From Pyrocephalus nanus (lineage: Eukaryota > Chordata > Aves > Passeriformes > Tyrannidae), in contig CM076260.1 of the NCBI GenBank assembly GCA_038380795.1, positions 74,871,843-74,935,842 on the forward strand: a stretch of 64,000 nt of DNA, in the 5' to 3' direction. The position numbers and the translations under genes were made by a program. The notes under the pieces are model-generated. The model saw only the letters and a program-made list of their open reading frames with translations. It was not told the DNA's origin and did not search any database. Below are positions 1 through 10,000 of the stretch, in pieces. Every line of letters begins with the position of its first letter. Positions within the stretch are counted from its first letter, which is position 1.

Positions 1-74
1 TTTTCTGCACCTCAGAGCACATTTCTTACTTGTAACAGGTAAAAAGCTCTAGGAAGAGTTCAATATTATAACTC

Positions 75-629
75 TGCTCTCATAAGACCTCACCTGGAGT
101 ACTGCATACAGTTCTGGTGTTCCGAACCGAAGGAGGACATGGAACTGTTGGAGCAAGTCCAGAGGAGGGCCATGAAGTTGATAAGAGGAGTGAAGCACTT
201 CTGCTACAAAGACAGGCTGAAAACGTTGGGGTTATTCAGCCTGGAGAAGGTTGTGTGGAGAGCAGAGACTCCATAGAAACCTTCCAGTACCTGAAGAGGG
301 CCTACAGGGGAAGCTGAAGAGGGACTCTTCATCTGGAACTGCAGTGATAGGACAAGGCGTTATCAGTTACAAATTAAAAGAAGGGAAAGTTAGGTTAGAT
401 ATTATGAAATGATAAAATGTTTTACTGTGAGGGTGGTGAGATACTGGAACAGGTTGCCCAGGGAGGTTGTGGATGCCCCAACACTAACAGTGTTCAAAGC
501 CAGGGGGGATAAAATAAAGCCTTGAGGAACCTAATCTGCGGGAGGTGTCCCTGCACATGGCAGGGAGGGCTGGGCTGGGCTGACCTTTAAGGTCCATTCC
601 AAACCTTAACATTCTGTGATTCTATTAAC
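75..629 (+). mobile_element. CR1 LINE fragment, 3' end, plus strand
   Basis: Reading on +, the stretch at about 90-235 translates in one frame as a decayed end of CR1 ORF2: [11 protein letters not shown], then [19 protein letters not shown] and [11 protein letters not shown]. It is followed by the CR1 3' UTR with AGGTTGCCCAGGGAGGTTGTGGATG and the ending CATTCTGTGATTCTATT. Stops and frame breaks after about 240 show it is dead. It lies upstream of the NTPCR CpG island. Confidence 0.9.
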
Positions 630-888
630 ATACCCAGCAGTGTTACAGATCAAACTCACTAGACAAAGAAAACGCTGGCCATCGTTTAGGAAACTAATAA
701 GGTTGTTTTTTTTTTTCCCTCTCCCCTAACCTTAAATACCGCCCACATTCTCGGAAACACCGCGGCACCCACCCGCCCTTGGGCCCCGCCTCGGAGGCCG
801 CCTCAGGCCGGGAACGGCCCGTCGTCCCTCACCGCCCACCCCCGACCCTGGCGGGGGAAGGCACCGCCTGCCCACGGGTTTGGCATAA

Positions 889-973
889 TCCCTGCTCGGG
901 GGGGTGGGGCTGGGGCAATCCCGGGGGCATCCCTGCCCCCGGGATTGCCCCAGTCCCACATCCCCGAGCAGGA
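889..973. repeat. Long GC-rich inverted repeat (hairpin) in NTPCR promoter
   Basis: Arms 889-929 and 934-973 pair around a 4-nt loop (930-933). The inner 19 bp (911-929 with 934-952) is perfectly complementary, and outer pairing continues with a few mismatches and wobble pairs to the GCTCGGGG/CCCCGAGC ends. It sits 84 bases upstream of the start codon, so it is either promoter or 5' UTR. Confidence 0.85.
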
Positions 974-1056
974 TCGCTCCGCCCTTTCCCCCGCCCGGTG
1001 TGCGGCGGGGCCGGGCCGGGCCGGGGGCGGTGCAGAGGGCGGAGCGCGGCCCCGCC

Positions 1057-1090
1057 ATGTCCAAGCACGTGTTTCTGACGGGACCCCCAG
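1057..1090 (+). CDS. NTPCR: NTPCR coding exon 1
   Basis: It encodes MSKHVFLTGPP plus the first base of a Gly codon, so intron 1 cuts the Walker A loop in phase 1. The donor is CAG|GTAATG. The ATG has a CCGCC context upstream, close to a Kozak consensus. Confidence 0.95.
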
Positions 1091-4000
1091 GTAATGGGGC
1101 GGGAGGAGCCTAGGCAGCGGGGTGCAGGGGGAGGTGGCGCGCCCGCCGCTGCTGTTCTGGGGCACGGCCTGGCCTGGCCTGGTTTGGCTTGGCTTGGCTT
1201 AGCTTAGCTTGGTTTAGCTTGGCCGGGCCCGGCGCCCTGCACGGTGCCGGCGGGGCTGCGGGGCACTTGGAGCCGGCTCAAGGCACCTGCTGCCGGGCTC
1301 CACCACCAGCCCCCGCTCCCAAGGGGTGCCCCGGGAGCGCCTCCTGCTACAGCGGGGCTCGGCAGCTGCCCCCAGGCACCCCCCGGCGTGTGGGCCCGGA
1401 GCTGCCCTGCCCTGCCCGTGCTGGGGGTCAGAGCTCTTCCTAATGCACTAGTTACTTTGTTCCTCATTAAAGGCCGTTATCTCTGTATCCAGTCCTTTAT
1501 GTCGTGTACTTCTCCAGAGACGCCGCTGGTTTTTCCCTGGCTCCAGCCCTGCAGTTCAGGGTTGGGGGAACCCCCCCCCCCCCCACCACCTCCCGGACAG
1601 CTAATCCCGTTTCAGTGTAAACTGCATCCATTAATAATTTCTGAGAGCTCACGTTTTCTGTAACTTAGTTGATGTGATTTAGCACTTCCGACCTAAGTGA
1701 TATGCAGATATAGGTAATAATTGATATCCCAGATGGGCAGGCTTTGACTGAAGCACTGGGGTAGTTCATCATGGTAAGGGAATCAGATTATTGTGAAGGC
1801 AGAGGGGTATAGTATGAGGGTTAAACTATATGATTGATAAAGAAATTAACCAGTTACTATGATTGCAAACATTTATTTTGTGGTGTGGGAGTAAAGCAGT
1901 GTGCCTGATTTTCCTTTTTGTGAACCTCTTGCAGATGCCTGTCTTGCCTGCAATTAATTCAAAATGCTGCTGCTAGGCTGAGATAGGAGTACATTCTACC
2001 CCCCTTCATTCTGTCTTTCCATCCACTTGAATAAAGGCAGCCCTCTGGGAGACTCAAAGGTTAGGCCTGCTTAGGCCTTGTCTCTCGTCGTTTATCTGAA
2101 ATTGAATGTACTGTTTTGATTAGCTAAATGTATAACTTCAAGCTTTCTTAAACTTAGTTTGAATCGCTCTAGCTTTCTTTGGCAATTTACTGAATGACGG
2201 TAACCAAATTAGAGATAGCAAATCCACTTAGCCAAATTAGTATAAATTCCCTTATAGAGACAAGGCCTTGGAAAGATGTTAGATACTGAGGGTGCCACAT
2301 TTGTTATTTTATTGTTGTTCACCTGCCAGAAAGCCCTTTTCTTTAATTTTGAAAAGTTTGCTTAAGACTTTGACTGGATGCCCTTGAAGTCACAGTGTAT
2401 TTTGTCACTGATACTGACTGTTAGGAAAGTAGTTCCTAAATCTGCTTAAAATCTAAAGAAGAAATTTGGTGTGTGCATGTTGAAATGATTTCTGCTGGCA
2501 TCTTTAGGCATCTCACATTTGGTCTATGTTCCTCGTCTCCGGGAATTAATTCTGCAGGATTGTCTTATACTGATTTTTTTAGAGCAATGATTAAAATTAA
2601 AGTGATAATACTAAATTTTGTGAGAGGTGATAAAGATGAGTTTAAAAGGAGATTGTCAAGGGATGGAAAGGAGAAGAAATAGCTCACTTGTGGGACATGA
2701 AAGGATGCTTGGAACATGACCAGTGTTTACTGTGCAAGGAGACATCGGGGGTAAGGATTTTAAGGACCTGTCTTAGGGTAAGAAGATGGATTAAAGGGTC
2801 ACAGGATAATTCATATAAGAAGGAACTTCAAGAGGCATAAAAGAGGGTCAGCTGTTAGGCCAGACCAGGTTGCTCAAGGCTGTATCCAGTCACATCTTGA
2901 AAACAAACCTCAAAGAATGGGAAGACTCCATGGCCTCTTGGGGCAACCTGCTTCAGGCTTCATTTGGCCTCACAATAAAAAAGGTTTTCCCTGTGTCTAG
3001 TCAAAATGTCTCTTGATTCAGTTACCAGAAGCAGCATTTTTCTGTTGTTGGGAATACCTTTTGCCATATAGGACCTGGTATCTCAGAGCCATGGAGTGCT
3101 TCTGATTTCTAGGACATCAGTAAAAGTAGTGTGTTCTTTGTGCCAGTTAGGCTTCTGTTAATAGCAGTCAGCTTTGACCTTTTGATCTAAAAAGGGTGTA
3201 AACTTAGCTCTGTTCTTAAAAAGTAGTGAATATGAGTGGTAGAAAAGGAGATTCATCAGTCAATCTTCCAGCAAGCTTGGATATCAGTTGTGTAACTGTG
3301 TGGCTCTCATGTATTTACCTGTCTTGGGGTAAGTTTTGCGGCCTGCCTGTGCGCTGTCTAAGCTCAGTGGTAGCCTGGGATATTTTTAGCATTCTGTTGT
3401 GAACTTCTTAAATGCTAATAAAACTTTACAGTTTCAGTACAGGATGAACTTTAAAAGGTGCTTCTGTTCTTTCCTACCATTTAAAAAAATAATTTGCAAA
3501 CTTCAAAAATAATCAGTGTTCCTGCTGAACTGAATCATTACTGTGGTGTTTAAAAATGGGCTTTTAGTGCAGAAGAAGATTAATGGTCTGTGCTTTTTTT
3601 CCTTCTTTACTTTTTAGGGGTTGGAAAGACTACTTTGATCCAGAAAGTCACCCAAGCTCTAAAATCCTCAGGCATTCCTATTGATGGATTTTACACAGAG
3701 GAAGTTAGAGAAGGTGGCAGGAGAACAGGATTTGATGTTGTCACTTTGTCTGGAAACCGAGGACCTTTATCAAGAGTCAGGTACTGAGGTTTTAATAACT
3801 GTAAGCGGCTTATTGTTTTATGTGTCTGCTCCATCCATCGGCATGTTAAATGCTCTGCCAGAAGGTGATTTCCAGCACACATATGGCTTTCATGGTCTGG
3901 TTCATTGTTTAGTTCTTGTGTCCTGGCTGATACGTATATTATATATGTAGGCAGTGTTTCTGTTGCATACTGAAATATTGAAAACGCACTGGGGGATGTT

Positions 4001-7000
4001 CTCTCTTATTGCCGATTGTACGCCAGATAAAGAGTAAGTACCGACAAGCCTTTTATTATGAGGCCAAGTCTCTTTGGAATACAGTTAGTAGCTTATTGTG
4101 GGCAAGGAGGAAGGTTTTTGTGTTTCCACTGGCTAATTTTTGGAGACAGAAGTAGAAAATAAAAAGGGAAATTGCCTATAACATTGTTTTAAAAAGCCAT
4201 TGACTGGCCCTCAAAACTCACACTTGAATTTTAAGAAAAAGAGAGTTTCAGAGCCACATTTAAGAAAGGGGCCTCTGAAGTGCAGAGGAGCTCACAGTCT
4301 TTCCTGATTCTCTAACCTTAGATTTTCCCACTTCGTGCAAAACTTAGTCTAGGTCCGGGTGTGACCTTAGCACCTCATTCAGACAGAGTTGATCTGACTA
4401 AGTAATTTACATTCTGCTAATAACAGAGTTTCACTTAGGATAGTGTGGTGCAGCACATGCAAACAGAATTTTTTTGAGATTGTTTAAGGGTTTTGCAGCC
4501 TATACTGAGATTTGGGCTACTGCTGTGATGCTGGCTGTAAAGTCACATTACCAAATTCAAAGATCTGAACTGCAGATGTGAGTTTTGATTTCAGTGTAAA
4601 TATACCTGCTGACTTTTATATGCCATTGTCTTTCCATACATTGTTCAAACTTGAGCTTGCATAGTTATGAAGGTAACTTATGGTATAAATATTATGTGAA
4701 AGCAAGCTCTCTGCAATATGACTTAATGCATGGTTTGCAGAGTTTATTTCTCTTCCTTTCTTAGAAGAATAGAGGGCATTTGATTTATTTGGATAAATTC
4801 CCATAAATTCACTTGAAATGACTGCAGTGAATTCTCACTCAACTCAGTAATGAGAAGGAATTTTGTGTCTCCTTTTCAACTTCAGTTCTAATTCTACTTC
4901 AAGATGTGAATACCGGGTTGGACAATATGCCGTAGACCTTGTTTCCTTTGAGCAGTTGGTTCTACCTATGCTAAGAAATGTGAGTATTCTATGAAAGCTG
5001 CTGAAAAATGCGTGTTTTATGATGATCAGGGTTACTGGAAGGCCTTTCTACAGCACTAGTTTTTGTTAATAAGTGGCCTGTTTCTTGGGTTTTGCTGATT
5101 CTGATTGACTTTGGGATGAGGAAGCTGGAGGGGCAAATCTGGCTTGTTCTTTTGTCATTACTGTGGTTTTGCAGAGATTGCAGTCTCTTCTTTTTCTTGA
5201 TCTGATGCCATCTTGTGAGCAGGGCCCTCCTTGGCCCGAAGAGGCAGCTGGTAGAAAGTTTCTTCCTATGCCACCATCTCACATATCAGAAAGCAAACAA
5301 AATGTGCGAGTGACTTAACATGGAGAATTGAGTCAGTGGGTCCAAGAAAAAGGCTTTTGCTGCTGCTCTTCTTTAGAGCCTTTTTTTCCACTTCCTCTGA
5401 TTCCCATCTTCTTCCAATAGAAGCATTTCTGTCTTTAATTGATTGGGTATTTTTGATTACCACTGTATAAGTACCTGCAGACTTATAATAAGCAGCCTCA
5501 TTAATTGGGATTTAGGTTGCTGCATGAGGAGTGCTCTGACTGTGACAAGACTTTCCACACAGTCTTTTTCCTATGCTTCTGTTAATACTCTGTTTCTGCC
5601 TTTTTCCTTCTCTTTCCTCTCTCACTCCAACCTTTTGCCTCTCCAAAATGAAACAAGAACAGATCTGGTTTTGGCAATAACATCACAAACAGTGTGCAGC
5701 AGCTGCTGAACTGTACTACTAAAAAAAATCCTATTGTGATTTTTCTACACTGCCAAAGCTCAAGGGGACAAGGAAGAAGGGACTTTTTTGATGAACTTAG
5801 AACAAAAAACCACAGAGGTGCAAGGAGCAAAAATAAGATTGAGGATCTGATTCTTGGTTTTGTCAAGGAATATTAAAGTCTGACAGTAGGTAAACAAAGA
5901 TGTTGGAACAAGGGACAAAGAAAATCTTAACAAAATGGAACGATTTTTATGTGTTTAATTTCACTGCAACTGTATTTACGATGTTAGTAAGTACAAAGAT
6001 GGTTTAACAGAAATACTTCATTTAGCCAGTGCTGCATTTGGAATCCTTTCACTACTGAATTAATATGAAATCCAGGAGAGATCTTCCTAGAAAATTGTTA
6101 GCAGTGTTGAATTTTTCAGTTTCTTCTATATAGCTTACTGCAAGTGGCAGAAGGTGAAGGGAAGAACTGGGGCCAGCAGTTACACAGTGCATGATCACCG
6201 AAAGCGCTGTTTGTCAGTTTTGTGGGAATGTGGTCATGCATGTAGGTGGCCCAAAGTGGAAGAGGAGAGTGAGGAAGATCACAGAACTGAAACAAGAAGA
6301 GACAAATGAAGAATGAGGTCAGGAGAATCATGGTCTGGTTTGATCAGAGAGCAGCATGAAATGGGCACGTGGCCATTTAGTTCTGAGGGCAGCTCTTAAG
6401 GCTTTATTTGCTCCAGTGAGAATGGGGTAGATCCTGCAATGGAAGATCTCTCTGGTTCTGCAGACTTTACCAGGCAGGACTGATAAAGTTTTTTCAGGTT
6501 TTTTCAGAGCAAAATGCAATGTTTCTCAGTGTGTGACCTAGTGTTTGGTATTGGCTTTTTGGCTCACTGATCTATGAAAGGATTTTAGATAAAACAGCTA
6601 CTCAGTAGGGACTCAGCTTGAAAAGATTTATACATTTTATACAGTTCTTTTACTTTTCCCAGAAGCAAATACTTTGCTTTCACAAGGGAGAATGCTTCTA
6701 TTTTTTTTTTAGATTCTGTGTAATATGGCTTGTTTTGGTACATATTTACAGATCTGTAGTGATGTTTTGAATGTAGTTGATTTCCTCCTCACTTCTGTAA
6801 ATAATGGAGAACACTTCTCCGTTACTTTTACCAAAACAGGGTAGGCATTGCACTTCTTTTTCTGTTGAAGAGTTCCTTGACTTTAGGAGCTGCTTTTTCC
6901 TCAGTAGCAGTTACCCATCTTTATTTTGCAGACTTCTCTGCTGCTTACACCAGCCTGCAGCACAGTACCTTTTGGAACAGTATTCGCTTCATGAAGAAAG

Positions 7001-10000
7001 CAAACAAACCACAAATGTGGCTACTTGTTAGTAGGATACCTCTCCTACAATCCAGGAAGGTGGCTAGGATTATAGAATAAGGTATATCTCAACTAAGAAT
7101 TGGAAGATTACTGTTCTGATTTGAGAAGGGCTTGCAATGGCTTGGTTGTTATCCAGGTAGCTTTGAAGAAAGCCAGTTCTGAGAGAAGTGCTCCTCTTTC
7201 AACCCAACTAAAAGAGAAGGAACTGCCAAATCTAGACTCAATGGAAATATGTTTTTTTAAATACTTGTTTTGTGTGACTGTTGATCTGTTCTAAATGCAT
7301 AATTTGATGGGAAGAATACAGTTCTTAAAAATTGGTGACTCTCAGAACGATTGAGAGCTGCTAGTAGGCAAAGTACAGTTCTTAACTGTCAAGTAGCTCA
7401 TATGGGAACATTGTGAGAATTCTGCTTTGAAGGAAATCTGATATTATGGATATTTCCTATTGTAGTTGGTATTTATAATGTACATATATTTTTATCCTTC
7501 CAAAAAATCTGTCCTGAAATAAAAATGGTAGATTTCCAAGTCTGTCATTTGCCAGCAGTAGCTTTGACTCTTCCACTTTCCCCAGTATTACAACTGAATT
7601 TATTTATTTAGGAGGTATTTCTTTTATCAGCACAGCAATTATTTCTATTGCTTATTCTGAGTTCTGTGTTGTTTACAGTCTCTTGATGCATTTTTCCACA
7701 GGTAAACCACGGTGGTGATACAGAGAAAAGAATTTGTGTCATTGATGAGATTGGTAAAATGGAACTCTTCAGCCAGGCTTTTATTCAAGCTGTTCGTCAA
7801 ACGCTGGCTGGCTCAGGGACTGTGGTGCTTGGAACTATTCCAATACCTAAGGGAAAGCCACTGGATCTTGTTGAAGAAATAAGAAGTAGGAAAGATGTTA
7901 AAGTGTTCAATGTGAGTAATATTTAATATCCTTAAAGAGCCTTCTGTTCTAGGTTACTGCTTTGTATTTGGCTCTGTTTAAAAACTGTTGCTCCCAGTTG
8001 ATAGCTGTGGGTAGCTTGTATGAAATAAGCTTTTTAGTTTCCATTTTGTTCTTAATGGGCAGGTGCTCACATTATTAAAAAAAAAATCCCATTTGGCACT
8101 TGATGTAGCAGGCTCACACAGCTGGCTTTGCTTGTGAGGGGCTGCAGAAGTAATGATATAGTTGTTTTAAAAGGTTTTCTTGCTGTAGTATTATTGCTGC
8201 ATAAGTATTCATTATTCCTCAGAGTTAAATCTTTTAAAGTACAGTCAGATTTTTAAGCCTTTTTTTTTTTTTTTTTTACCAGACTGGCTTGCAGAAGTAT
8301 TACCAGTAATCATATTCAAGGAAAAAAAATAAAAAAAGGCAGCAGTAGAGTTTGCAGAAATGATTTATAGAAGAAAGATGCTTGTAAATGGAGTATACTT
8401 TCTCTGGAGTCAGTGAACCAATTTTGGAATTCATTATATTATTTTTACAGACATAATTTTCAGAATATTAAGGCCTCAAAGTGCATTTCTGATCAGTTAC
8501 AGGGAAGATCTCAAAAACTTACCACAATAAAACGTAGTCTGTTCGTAAGAATACATGCATGAGGTTTCCTTAACATCTGTAAGTGTCCTGGATACTTCAC
8601 AAAACCAAGCTAAATGCATCCCCCACTCCTTTGATCTACGTTTCCTCTTCAAAGTAAGGTTAAAAGAAACTGCAGTGCTCAGAAAGGTTCCTCAGCTTTC
8701 TTTTAGTTGGGGATCCCATCATCATCTGTAGTTTCTGTTTTTACATTAAATGCTGGTTTAATTAAGTGCTAAAGCAATCGTAGGAGATTCCTTTTCTTAC
8801 GTAAGCATTCAACTCCTGCTGTTCCTTTCAGAGACGAAGCCCCAGGTTTTCCACTACCAACCTGGTGAATGTTCCTTGTCAGGCTGTTGAGCAGAGATGC
8901 ATGTGAAGAGTGAAGATGAGCTCAGCTGGTTTAAAGCACAGCGCTAGTAATGCCAGCATTGTGGGTTTGATCCCCATAGGATCCATTCATTTACCAGCTG
9001 GACTTGATGATCCCTTGCAACTTGGGGTATTCTGTAACATGAATATGAATTCTGTATGACTTGCTGTACAGTGGTAGGACTGGGGAAGAGGGAATGGGGA
9101 AGCCTTACTGAGAGCAACAGTCACTCAAAGCTTAGGCTGCAGTCACAGCAGGAGAGCAGTGTGGGCATACCTCCTCTTGGGAGGAAAAGGGGTGCTAGAA
9201 AATAGCATTTGGCTTTTCAAGGAAGCTTTTAAGGCTCCTGTTGTCTCTTTTTATCTGGTGGTGTTCTCAGGGCATGTGCTACTCGACACCAGGTTTTTAG
9301 CTGTCAGTGTTCTGACACATCCTTCTCCCAAGTGCTGACTGCAGCCAGAAAAAGTATTTCTGTAAGTTTCAACAGAGCAGTGTTTTCTCTAGCTAAAAAA
9401 TCTTTACTACAAAAATGACCCATCCTGTTCATGCTGCTGAGATTGGGACATGCAGGTTTCTTCGATTGAGTTCTCTGGTGAATCCACTAGGCAAAAGGAT
9501 GGATGGGAAATGCGTGACAGACTGCGGTCATTCCCCAGTGGCACAGACCTGCTGTGCTGAAGTCTTGTGCAGGGGAGCATCTGTCTCTCTTGCTCCAGTG
9601 ACACACTATATGCTCTTTCCCAACCAGTTTGAACATGTGCATGACCAGGAACAGAACTGGCCTGTGGGCAGTCAGAGGTGTTAGTAGCTGAAGCGAATGT
9701 TGAATCACCGGCTCACATATTCTTCCAGGACTGTGGCATGGGGAGAACCTGGAGTGTCCAAACTTCTTACTAACTTTTATGGTGCCTGGAAGTGTAAAGA
9801 AATAGGAGGTTACCTTCCAAAACCTGCTGGCTGCTTTATCACTTAAAATGGAGATAGGCTGCATTCAAGTAGCTCAGCAAAGTTTTTTCATCCTTCTCTT
9901 AGTGTCATAAGGACAGTTCTGATGTTTGGTGCCAAGAGCACAGAGACAGCTGTTTGGGGTTTTACAGTCCCTTCTGTCTTGAAAGCTTATTTTGTTGGTG

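Larger units (their letters stand above)
720..1450 (+). promoter_or_regulatory. NTPCR: CpG island and likely NTPCR promoter
   Basis: GC content and CpG frequency jump sharply here against AT-rich surroundings, and the NTPCR start codon lies inside. Several GC-box-like CCGCCC/GGGCGG strings are visible and there is no clear TATA box. The transcription start is probably within about 100 bases upstream of 1057, but this is inferred from layout alone. Confidence 0.8.
1091..3617 (+). other. NTPCR: NTPCR intron 1
   Basis: It begins in the CpG island and holds the pentanucleotide array, the poly-C run and an old CR1 relic (about 2795-3110). No other gene or RNA signal is seen in the remainder. Confidence 0.85.

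Noticed and set aside
732..1663. Several overlapping open frames across the CpG island on both strands
   Set aside because: GC-rich DNA lacks stop codons; the Pro/Gly/Arg-rich translations are an artefact of composition.
8912..8985. Functional tRNA-Ile gene
   Set aside because: Acceptor-stem halves do not pair, the anticodon equivalent is altered, and the sequence runs straight into a CR1-like tail, so it is a SINE head.
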